64,000 nt of DNA from Ancylobacter amanitiformis (GTDB lineage Bacteria; Pseudomonadota; Alphaproteobacteria; Rhizobiales; Xanthobacteraceae): NCBI RefSeq assembly GCF_030814815.1, contig NZ_JAUSVR010000001.1, forward strand, positions 372,001-436,000, given 5' to 3'. Shown here in pieces: positions 8,796 to 16,106 of the stretch. The notes beneath the pieces are model-generated. The model made no database searches and was not told where the DNA came from. It saw only the letters and a list, made by a program, of their open reading frames with translations. Positions within the stretch are counted from its first letter, which is position 1. Each line of letters opens with the position of its first letter. The position numbers and the translations under genes are program-made.

Positions 8796-10220
8796 TCAGG
8801 GCAGCGAACCGGACTGCCAGTTCGACGCGCGCAGGAATGCCTGCGCATCGGCCAGCCGGTCTTCGGGGGCGAAGGCTAGCGCGTCGCGCACCGCCGCCTG
8901 CTCCTGCGGGCGCAGCAGGGGCAGCGGCGCGGGCGCCATCCCCTTGGCCAGAGCGTCCAGCGCCGTGGCCCGGCCGAACGGATGATGCCCGGTCATCATC
9001 AGGTGGATGAGGCATCCCAGGGCATAGACGTCGTCACGCGGGTCCCGCCGCGCACCACGCAGACGTTCCGGGCTGGCGTAAACCGGGGTCATGGCATCCA
9101 GCCGCGAACCATCGAAGCCGCCATCGTCCCGCGCGGCACAGGAAATGCCGAAATCCAGAATCTTCAGGGTACCGTCGATGCACAGGAACAGATTTGCGGG
9201 TTTCAGGTCGGCATGCACCACGCCGCGCGCATGGGCCAGGGCCAGGCCGGCGCACAATTCCCCCACGGCCCGATGGGCGGCCGGACTTCCCACGAAACCC
9301 GGATTCGGATCCTTCAGCGCCACATCCAGGGAGCGCCCTTCCAACAGTTCCATCACCATGAACACATGGTCGCCGTCGCGATCGAAATCGTGCACGGCCA
9401 CGATATTGGGATGCGGCAGATCCTGGGTGCGGCGGGCCTCCGCCTCCATGGCACGGAGGGCGTCGGGATGGGTGCGAAAATCGCCCGCCAGCAATTTCAG
9501 CGCCACATAGGGACGCCGCGCCTGCGCCTCCAGCCGCCGCCGATCAACCGCGCGATACACCACGCCCATGCCGCCGCGGCCCAACTCCTTGTCGAGAACG
9601 AAGCGGTCGCGCAGCATATGCCCGATCATGTTGCGCTCCGGCGATGCCTCCGCCACGGGATAGGCTCGGGCCTCGCCCGAAGCCGCCTTGCGGGCATCAT
9701 GGCGGGTGCGCACGCCGCGAAAGGCGGCCAGCGCCGCATCGAGATGGCGCTGCGGCGTCGGGGCACGGCCAGCATCGGCCTGCCGGCGGTCCCTGTATTG
9801 CCCCACAAGCGCCTGGAGCACCACGGAATCGACCTTGCGCCGCAGTTCCTCGTCGGTGTCCGCGGCAGGCGCGTCGCCTCCGGCCGCACGGGCCCCCGGC
9901 TCCGGCTGGCCCGCCTCCGCCGCGGCATCATCGGTCTCGACACCGTCATTCGGGGCGGTTTCGGCCGGGGCGGTTTCGCCGGCCCGGTCCTTCGCGACGT
10001 CCCGATAGACCAGCACCGCCAGATCATAGGGCAGGCGCCCCGCATCGATGAAGCTCTGCAAATGCCTGGAGAGTTGGGCCAGGCCATCCTCACGCGCCCG
10101 CACGAGAGCGCGCAGATCCAGCACAAGCTTCTCGAACGGACAGTGCCCGGCAAGAAACGTCGTCAGCGCCCCATCGAATGAAGCCGGGATGCTGGGCCCC
10201 GAAGGAGAACGTGCGGAAAT
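8796..10220 (-). CDS. Second T6SS-linked Ser/Thr protein kinase (start unusual)
   Basis: The C-terminal ~290 residues are a Hanks-type kinase: GRGGMGVVYRAVD, VALKLL, HADLKPANLF (HAD replaces HRD), LDFGISC, YASPERLRG. An Ala/Glu-rich linker and an N-terminal helical region precede it. The first conventional start is GTG at 10124. However, the same frame stays open upstream to 10235 and encodes what looks like the true N-terminal domain (ASFDGALTTFLAGHCPFEKL) without any ATG, GTG or TTG. An ATT at 10220, preceded by a GAGGA at suitable distance, is the best candidate; CTG at 10163 is another. The stop codon of the upstream sigma-54 activator is in this same frame. The kinase identity is secure and the start is not. 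Confidence 0.85.
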   Translation of the reverse strand: MSARSPSGPSIPASFDGALTTFLAGHCPFEKLVLDLRALVRAREDGLAQLSRHLQSFIDAGRLPYDLAVLVYRDVAKDRAGETAPAETAPNDGVETDDAAAEAGQPEPGARAAGGDAPAADTDEELRRKVDSVVLQALVGQYRDRRQADAGRAPTPQRHLDAALAAFRGVRTRHDARKAASGEARAYPVAEASPERNMIGHMLRDRFVLDKELGRGGMGVVYRAVDRRRLEAQARRPYVALKLLAGDFRTHPDALRAMEAEARRTQDLPHPNIVAVHDFDRDGDHVFMVMELLEGRSLDVALKDPNPGFVGSPAAHRAVGELCAGLALAHARGVVHADLKPANLFLCIDGTLKILDFGISCAARDDGGFDGSRLDAMTPVYASPERLRGARRDPRDDVYALGCLIHLMMTGHHPFGRATALDALAKGMAPAPLPLLRPQEQAAVRDALAFAPEDRLADAQAFLRASNWQSGSLP

Positions 10221-10235
10221 GGTCGACCCCCGTCC

Positions 10236-11924
10236 TCACGCCCGCTCGGGCTGGCGGATGGCGTAGCGCTGGACCTTGTCCACCAGACTGCGCCGCGAGA
10301 TTTTCAGCAGGCCCGCCGCCCGGCTCTGGTTCCAGCCGCTCTCGCGCAGCTGCACCTCGATCAACGCCGCCTCATAGCATTGCACCATGGTGCGCAATCC
10401 CCCGCCCGCCTGCGGATGGGCCGGCGGAACCGGGGCCGGTATCGCCGGGTCACTCCGTAGTTCCGGCGGCAGATGGCCCAGTTCCAGGCGTCCTCCGTCA
10501 CACAGCAAAATGGCGCGCTCGAGGATGTTCTTCAGTTCGCGCACATTGCCGGGGAAGCGCCATTTCATCAACACATCCAGCACCCCGGGGCTGAGCGCGG
10601 GAGGCGCGCGGCCGATGGCCTCGCACGCCCGCCCGAGAAAATGCTCGATCAGCGCGGGAATGTCGGACGGGCGCTCCCGCAGGGCCGGCAGGGTGATGGG
10701 GAAGACGCTGAGCCGGTAATAGAGATCCTCACGAAACTGTCCGGAGGCGATCTTGGCCGGCAGGTCCGCATTGGTCGCGGCGACGATGCGCACGTCCACA
10801 TTCTCGGTGCGGGTGTCGCCCACCCGGCGCGCCTCGCCCTGACCCAGCAGGCGCAGGATCTTGGCCTGCAGGCCCAGCGGCATGTCGCCGATCTCGTCCA
10901 GGAACAGCGTGCCGCCATGCGCTTCGTGGACAAGGCCCTTCTTGTCCATATGAGCCCCGGAAAACGCCCCCTTGCGATAGCCGAACAACTCGCTTTCCAG
11001 CAGGTTCTCCGGTAGCGCCGCGCAATTCTGCACCACCAGCGCCTTGCCCTTGCGTGGCCCCAGGCTGTGCAGAAGCTTGGCGAACACCTCCTTGCCGGTT
11101 CCGGTTTCACCCAGCAGCAGAACCGGCACATCGGCGGGAGCGGCGCGGCGCAGCAGGGCGACCGCGGACTGGAAAGCCGGGCTCTCGCCAATCACTCCCT
11201 TCCCCGCGCCAATCCCGCTGCGCAACCGCGAATTCTCCAGGGCCAGGTCGGCATTGGCTCGATCCAGCTGGCGAATGAGCTGGCGGTTCTCCTCGAACAG
11301 CCGCGCGTTTGAGATGGCCACCGCCGCATGGGCGGCAAACGCGCGCACGATGCGCTCGAATGGAGGTGTCAGCGCCACGGGCGCGCCGCCCGCCTCAAGG
11401 CGGGTGTTGGTGAGCTGGAGCACGCCCAACGTCACCCCCTCCAGGCTGCGCAAGGGCAGCACCAGGAACGAGCGGGTGCGGAAGGATCCCCGCGCCTCGC
11501 GCCGGTAGAGTTCGGCGAAGTCGAAGCCGCTATAGGCGCGCACATCGGCAAGGTTCACCATGCGTCCGGTGACCGCCGCATAGGCGCTCGGATCTTCCAT
11601 GTGGAAGCCCCCGCCGGCGCGATAGAGCGCCACCGGCTGAACCAGCCCGGCGGCATCGGGGGCGCCATCATTCTGGCCCACGATGCAATAAAGCTCGCGC
11701 CCCGTTCGGTCGAGCACCAGCACCCGGCCGCCATCCGCGTGAGTGAGGCGGCGTGCGGAACTGACCACGGCACTGATCACGCTCTCCAGCCGCCGTTCCG
11801 TCGACAAAGCGGTCGTAAGCTCGATCAGTTCCTCGATGACTCCCAACGGGTCGCGCACGAAGAGATCCGGCGGCGATATCAGCGGCGATATCAGCGACTT
11901 GGGCACGTTTTCGGGCTCCGACAC
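10236..11924 (-). CDS. Sigma-54-dependent transcriptional activator (GAF-AAA+-Fis) of the T6SS
   Basis: This 562-residue enhancer-binding protein has an N-terminal GAF-like sensory domain (about 30-210) and a coiled linker. Its AAA+ domain carries Walker A GETGTGKE (near 272), Walker [11 protein letters not shown] and arginine-finger region, and it ends in a Fis-type helix-turn-helix ([18 protein letters not shown]). The sigma-54-contacting GAFTGA loop reads GAFSGA, a conservative change. Such activators drive hcp/vgrG genes in other T6SS loci; the -24/-12 promoter found before hcp in this window fits. The GTG start lies 3 bp after the clpV stop, so it is probably transcribed with clpV, giving possible positive feedback. 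It ends just before the second kinase. Confidence 0.93.
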   Translation of the reverse strand: MSEPENVPKSLISPLISPPDLFVRDPLGVIEELIELTTALSTERRLESVISAVVSSARRLTHADGGRVLVLDRTGRELYCIVGQNDGAPDAAGLVQPVALYRAGGGFHMEDPSAYAAVTGRMVNLADVRAYSGFDFAELYRREARGSFRTRSFLVLPLRSLEGVTLGVLQLTNTRLEAGGAPVALTPPFERIVRAFAAHAAVAISNARLFEENRQLIRQLDRANADLALENSRLRSGIGAGKGVIGESPAFQSAVALLRRAAPADVPVLLLGETGTGKEVFAKLLHSLGPRKGKALVVQNCAALPENLLESELFGYRKGAFSGAHMDKKGLVHEAHGGTLFLDEIGDMPLGLQAKILRLLGQGEARRVGDTRTENVDVRIVAATNADLPAKIASGQFREDLYYRLSVFPITLPALRERPSDIPALIEHFLGRACEAIGRAPPALSPGVLDVLMKWRFPGNVRELKNILERAILLCDGGRLELGHLPPELRSDPAIPAPVPPAHPQAGGGLRTMVQCYEAALIEVQLRESGWNQSRAAGLLKISRRSLVDKVQRYAIRQPERA

Positions 11925-11927
11925 CGC

Positions 11928-14702
11928 TCAGGCATCCAGCCCGACACCCGGCGCCCCGGTGCGGGCAGCGGCATCCTCCCGGCGATAGAGGAAGCGCCCC
12001 TCCGCATTGGTGTCCACATGTATGGCGCTGGCCTGCGGCTCGCGGCCCGTGCCCATCCCCATGCCCATTCCCTGCAGGATTTCGGTGGCGATGTCCGGCA
12101 ACAGCGTCTTGTTGACGATATGGTCAATGTTGCGCGCTCCGGTCTCCACATCGGTGCAGCGGGCAACGATCTGCTCCACCACCGCGTCGGAATAGACAAA
12201 GGCCATCTTCTGGCTGTCGCGAAGCCTGCGGCCCACCTTGTCCAGCTTGAGGCGCACGATCTCGCCGAGAATATCGCCCAGCAGCGGATAGAACGGCACG
12301 ATCTGCATGCGCGCCAGCAGCGCTGGCTTGAAGTGCCGCGACAATTGCGGGCGGATCGCCTCCACCAGGGCATCGGTGCCGGGGCGCGGCGTCATCTGGC
12401 CCATGCGGGTCAGCGTGTCGGTCGCCAGGTTGCTGGTGAGGATGACGATTGTGTTCCTGAAGTCCACCACCCGACCCTCGCCATCGGACAGAACACCCTT
12501 GTCGAACACCTGATAGAACAGGTTCATCACCTCCGGATCGGCCTTCTCCACTTCGTCCAGCAGCACCACGCTATAGGGCCGCTGGCGCACCGCCTCGGTC
12601 AGGATGCCGCCCTCGCCGAAGCCGACATAGCCGGGGGGCGAACCCACCAGCTTGGAGACGGTGTGCTTCTCCTGGAATTCCGACATGTTGATCGAAATCA
12701 GGAAGCGCTCGCCACCGAACAGCAGGTCCGCCACCGCCGTTGCCAGCTCGGTCTTGCCCACGCCGGAGGGGCCGACGAACAGAAACACGCCCATGGGTTG
12801 GGTCGGACTGTTGAGGCCCGCCTTCGCGGCGCGCATGCCCTCGTCGATGGCGGCGATCGCCTGATCCTGTCCGCGGATCCGGCGCTCAAGATCGCCGGCC
12901 AGAGCCAGGATGGAACGGGCCTCGTCGCGCACCATGTTGCCGGTGGGAATGCCGGTCCAGTCGGAGATCACCTGCCCCACCGCATCCGGGGTCACTTCGT
13001 AGTGCAGCAGACCGTTTCGGCCCTGGATCGCCGCCAGTTCGGCCACCACGCGGGCGAGTTCGGCCCGCACCACAGCGGCGGTGCTCCCCTCCGCGGCGAG
13101 ATTGTCGGCCGGCATCGGCGCCGCTTCGGCGACGACATGCGCAGTGGGCGCGTCCGTGGCCGTTTCGGGATCGGCCAGAGCGTTGATTTGCTGACGCAAG
13201 GCAAGGATCCGGTCCACCAGCCCCTTCTCCCTCCCCCAACGCTCCTCCACCGCGGCGATCTCGGTGCGCAGTTGCGCCACTTCCTCGGCAATCTCCCGAG
13301 CGCGGGGGCGGTCACCGCCGCCCAATGTGTCCTGGTCGCGGGTCAGCGCGGAGAGTTCGCGCTCCAGCATGGCGATGCGCCGCTCCCGGCTGTCGAGGGC
13401 ATGGGGGCGATTGCTCAGGCCCAGCTTGACCCGGGCGCAGGCCGTGTCGAGCACATCCACCGCCTTGTCCGGCAGCTGGCGGCCGGAAATGTAGCGGGCG
13501 GCCAGTTGGCTTGCCGCCACCACGGCGTCATCGCGCACATAGACATTGTGGCTGCGCTCGTAGATCGGTCGCAGGCCGCGCAGAATGGTGGTGGCTTCCG
13601 CCGGGCTCGGCTCATCCAGCTTCACCACCTGGAAGCGCCGCTCCAGCGCGGAATCCTTTTCGAAATACTTCTTGTATTCACTCCATGTCGTCGCGGCGAT
13701 CGTGCGCAGTTCTCCGCGCGCCAGCGCCGGCTTGAGCAGATTGGCCGCGTCTCCGCCGCCCGCCGCGCCGCCCGCCCCCACCATCATGTGGGCCTCGTCG
13801 ACGAACAGGATGATGGGCGTGGGCGAGGCCTTCACCTCTTCGATGATTCCCTTGAGCCGGTTCTCGAACTCGCCCTTCATCCCCGCGCCGGCCTGGAGCA
13901 TCCCCAGATCAATGCCCACCAGTTCCACCTGCCGAAGAAATTCCGGCACGTCCCCCTGGGCGATCTTGAGGGCAAGGCCCTCGACGACGGCCGTCTTGCC
14001 CACGCCCGGCTCGCCGACGCAAATGGGATTGTTCTTCCGACGACGACCCAGAATATCAATCATCTGCTGGATCTCGCGATCCCGGCAGAATACCGGGTCG
14101 ATCTTGCCGGCCCGCGCCTGAGCGGTGAAATCGGTGGCGAAGCGGGCCAGAACACTGTCGGGATTGCGCTGGCCGTGGCCCGCGGGGCGCCCGCCCGCCG
14201 GGCCGCTGGAAACCGCCGCGGCGTCGCTCTCGACGGACGTGGCGAGAAGCCCGTGAAACTCTGCCTTGAACCGGGCGCTCGATACCTGCCGAAGGGTCTC
14301 CCACCATTCGGTAAGACCGAACCGGTTGCCATTGGCCAGCACCGCCAGCAACACCGCGCCGGAGCGGGTCGCGCTTTGCCCCAGCTCCACCGAAGCCAGC
14401 AGCCACGCATCGGTGAGAATCTCGATGAGCACCGGCGCGAACACGGGACGGCCCGGATTCCCAACCTTCATCTCCTCAACCGCGCGCTGCAGCTGGCGCT
14501 TCAGGCTGGCGGTCTCGACGGCGTAGTGGCGCAGGGCCAGGCCCAGATCGCGGTCGGTGTCATCCACCATGGCGAGAAGGAAATGCTCGACGGTCACATC
14601 ATAATTGCCGCGCCCCACCGCAAGGCCCGCCGCCATCTCCAAGGCGCGCTTGGTATAGGGCGACAGGCGGTCCAGAAGCGGCTTGAGATCCAGCGACAAC
14701 AT
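11928..14702 (-). CDS. clpV: ClpV (TssH), T6SS sheath-disassembly AAA+ ATPase
   Basis: This 924-residue Hsp100/ClpB-like protein has an N-terminal Clp-N domain (double helical repeats to about 160). Two AAA+ modules follow, with Walker A GEPGVGKT near 229 and GPSGVGKT near 644, the Walker B segments IILFVDEAHMMVG and SVVLLDEVEKADPEVMN, and a middle coiled-coil region between them. ClpV recognises the contracted TssB/C sheath and recycles it in the cytoplasm. The middle domain contains extra Ala/Thr-rich sequence (about residues 500-545), as in many alphaproteobacterial ClpVs. It is followed after 3 bp by the sigma-54 activator and preceded at 291 bp by hcp on the same strand. Confidence 0.96.
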   Translation of the reverse strand: MLSLDLKPLLDRLSPYTKRALEMAAGLAVGRGNYDVTVEHFLLAMVDDTDRDLGLALRHYAVETASLKRQLQRAVEEMKVGNPGRPVFAPVLIEILTDAWLLASVELGQSATRSGAVLLAVLANGNRFGLTEWWETLRQVSSARFKAEFHGLLATSVESDAAAVSSGPAGGRPAGHGQRNPDSVLARFATDFTAQARAGKIDPVFCRDREIQQMIDILGRRRKNNPICVGEPGVGKTAVVEGLALKIAQGDVPEFLRQVELVGIDLGMLQAGAGMKGEFENRLKGIIEEVKASPTPIILFVDEAHMMVGAGGAAGGGDAANLLKPALARGELRTIAATTWSEYKKYFEKDSALERRFQVVKLDEPSPAEATTILRGLRPIYERSHNVYVRDDAVVAASQLAARYISGRQLPDKAVDVLDTACARVKLGLSNRPHALDSRERRIAMLERELSALTRDQDTLGGGDRPRAREIAEEVAQLRTEIAAVEERWGREKGLVDRILALRQQINALADPETATDAPTAHVVAEAAPMPADNLAAEGSTAAVVRAELARVVAELAAIQGRNGLLHYEVTPDAVGQVISDWTGIPTGNMVRDEARSILALAGDLERRIRGQDQAIAAIDEGMRAAKAGLNSPTQPMGVFLFVGPSGVGKTELATAVADLLFGGERFLISINMSEFQEKHTVSKLVGSPPGYVGFGEGGILTEAVRQRPYSVVLLDEVEKADPEVMNLFYQVFDKGVLSDGEGRVVDFRNTIVILTSNLATDTLTRMGQMTPRPGTDALVEAIRPQLSRHFKPALLARMQIVPFYPLLGDILGEIVRLKLDKVGRRLRDSQKMAFVYSDAVVEQIVARCTDVETGARNIDHIVNKTLLPDIATEILQGMGMGMGTGREPQASAIHVDTNAEGRFLYRREDAAARTGAPGVGLDA

Positions 14703-14993
14703 GGCAACATTTCCCCCGCACGCGACCGCGACGTCCCGTCACAAGAGGCGAGCATCGACGAATGGCCAATCAAGGGGCTGTGAGACGACGCGGGCTCGGT
14801 CCATCCAAATGCATGGCACGGCGCCGCGATCCCACCAGCCCGAGCGCATGGAAGACAGGTTCGATGACCTGGAAATGACAGTCATGCATTATACTACCGC
14901 ACTCCCGGCCGCCATTGCCCCTGGCCGTGCCGAAGGCCGAGGGCGCGCGTGCGCCCCCGTCCCCAGGAGAGGATAAGGAACCGTGGACGGCGA
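14703..14993. other. Intergenic region between hcp and clpV
   Basis: These 291 bp carry no convincing gene on either strand. Just after hcp there is a GC-rich hairpin (listed separately). I see no good -24/-12 or -35/-10 element for clpV, so clpV is probably read from the hcp promoter past the hairpin, or from a weak promoter that I cannot recognise. Confidence 0.5.
14941..14956 (-). terminator. GC-rich hairpin downstream of hcp
   Basis: A GGGCGC / GCGCCC stem of 6 bp with a 4-nt loop lies 38 bp after the hcp stop on its transcript. No U-tract follows, so it may be an mRNA-stabilising or attenuating stem rather than a true terminator. Such a stem would let the abundant tube protein be made in excess over ClpV. 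Confidence 0.35.
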
Positions 14994-15509
14994 TCAGGTG
15001 GCCGGCTTGCGCCAGTCGTCGGAACCGGAGGTGCCGGCCTTCTCGTGCGTCCATGTCACCTGGCGATAGGTGAAGGACCAGTCTTCCATGTGCTGGAGCT
15101 GGGCGTTCTCCGGCAGCAGGCAGTTGGGGATCATGGCCTTGCCGTCCACCAGCACGGCGTCTTGCCATTTGATGGTGAAGTATTTTTCCTGCTGCCCGGT
15201 CTTGGACGTGCGCCAGAAGAACAGTTCAACCGTGGTCAGAACTTCACCGGTAGCCAACGCCTGCCACAGCAGCGGCGAAGCCTTGTCCTGATACTTGGTG
15301 AAGGTCGCCGGCTGGTGCACGCGCCCGCCGGTCGGCTGACCCGACTGCGGATCGCGGGGAATCATCACATTGCTCATGAAGCCCTGGACGATGCTCTCAT
15401 CCTCGTGGCCTTCCTGATAGGAATTGCCCACGCTGTCGGCGGTGAAGGCGCCCTTGGTGATAAGGCCCTGCTTCTCGCCGGTGATGCTGATGTAAGCGGG
15501 TGTCGGCAT
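14994..15509 (-). CDS. hcp: Hcp (TssD), T6SS inner-tube protein
   Basis: This 171-residue protein begins MPTPAYISITGEKQG and contains the Hcp-family pattern SYQEGHEDESIVQGF, HQPATFTKYQDKASPLLWQAL, VELFFWR and YFTIKWQDAVL, ending in an LEDWSFTYR-like motif (MEDWSFTYRQVTWTHE). Hexameric rings stack into the secreted tube and can carry effectors in the lumen. A GAGGG ribosome-binding site lies 8 nt before the ATG. Upstream are a sigma-54 promoter and a distal inverted repeat, so it is probably controlled by the activator encoded at 10236-11924. It stands apart from its neighbours by about 245 and 291 bp, consistent with its own strong transcription unit. Confidence 0.96.
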   Translation of the reverse strand: MPTPAYISITGEKQGLITKGAFTADSVGNSYQEGHEDESIVQGFMSNVMIPRDPQSGQPTGGRVHQPATFTKYQDKASPLLWQALATGEVLTTVELFFWRTSKTGQQEKYFTIKWQDAVLVDGKAMIPNCLLPENAQLQHMEDWSFTYRQVTWTHEKAGTSGSDDWRKPAT

Positions 15510-15557
15510 AATGCCCTCGGTCTCGGGTCCCGGCCAGTCGCCGGTGCTGCCCTTACC

Positions 15558-15572
15558 GCAAGACTGACGCCA
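15558..15572 (-). promoter_or_regulatory. Sigma-54 (-24/-12) promoter of hcp
   Basis: On the - strand the sequence reads TGGCGTCAGTCTTGC. It has GG and GC dinucleotides exactly 10 nt apart and matches the TGGC...TTGC core of the sigma-54 consensus. Transcription would start near 15546 and give a leader of about 37 nt before the hcp ATG. Confidence 0.75.
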
Positions 15573-15678
15573 GTTTTATTTCACGACGCCGTCATGAAGA
15601 TAAATATTCCATTTAAGCAACGACTTAACCCCATTCCGGCGTTGCAAATATTGGCTATGCGAACGTCATTATCTAACG

Positions 15679-15706
15679 GTCACTGCGCAGGTTTTCGCGC
15701 AGTGAC
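15679..15706. promoter_or_regulatory. Inverted repeat, candidate upstream activating site for the sigma-54 activator
   Basis: There are perfect 10-bp arms GTCACTGCGC and GCGCAGTGAC separated by 8 bp. The centre is about 145 bp upstream of the predicted hcp transcription start, the usual position for an enhancer bound by a Fis-type HTH dimer. No T-run follows on either strand, which argues against a terminator. Confidence 0.6.
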
Positions 15707-15754
15707 AGGGATTTCCCCGACTTCTGCGCACATGACGACGGCGTGATCCGCGTT

Positions 15755-16102
15755 TCACACCGCCTCCAAGGCGCCAATTGGCGAGAGCCGGCACTGGACA
15801 TCGAGCAGTGCCCGCGTCTTCAGATCCAGGATCGCCTCGCCTCGGCACATAAAGCCTTCCGAGCCGATCACCGCCTGCCCGCTCACCTCATAGGTGATGA
15901 CCGCGCGCGGACCGAATGTGGTGCGGATCTGCGGCCGGGCGGCCAGACGCAGTTGCAAGGTCCGTCCATCGGGCAACGCGAATGACTGCCAGGCGGGCCG
16001 CTCGGGCCCGCCGGCGGGATACGCAGCCACCAGCAAGCACACCGCCGCGGAAAGCTGCACCTCCACCACGTCCGGATCGTCCTTCAACGGCTGCCAGATC
16101 AC
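15755..16102 (-). CDS. Small T6SS-locus protein of unknown function
   Basis: The ORF encodes 115 residues from GTG at 16102, preceded by GAGGAG at good spacing and lying 4 bp after the stop of the TPR gene. The open frame extends further upstream, but only as an antisense-like Trp/Arg-rich shadow of that gene. The protein looks like a compact beta-rich domain (VVEVQLSAAVCLLVAAYP, GRTLQLRLAARPQIRTTFG, AVITYEVSGQAVIGSEG, ALLDVQCRLSP). It has no signal peptide and I recognise no family. It ends the vgrG transcription unit, just before the hcp promoter region; an adaptor, chaperone or immunity role is possible but unproven. Confidence 0.7.
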   Translation of the reverse strand: MIWQPLKDDPDVVEVQLSAAVCLLVAAYPAGGPERPAWQSFALPDGRTLQLRLAARPQIRTTFGPRAVITYEVSGQAVIGSEGFMCRGEAILDLKTRALLDVQCRLSPIGALEAV

Positions 16103-16106
16103 GGGA

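Noticed and set aside
11328-14783. A 1151-codon + strand open frame opposite clpV and the activator
   Set aside because: It is the mirror frame of the well-supported - strand genes, is His/Arg/Gly-rich without domains, and has no ribosome-binding site. High GC keeps such frames open.
15609-15632. Second -24/-12-like element upstream of hcp (GGGTTAAGTCGTTGC on the - strand)
   Set aside because: The GG-N10-GC spacing fits, but it lacks the TGGC part and lies farther from hcp than the much better match at 15558-15572.
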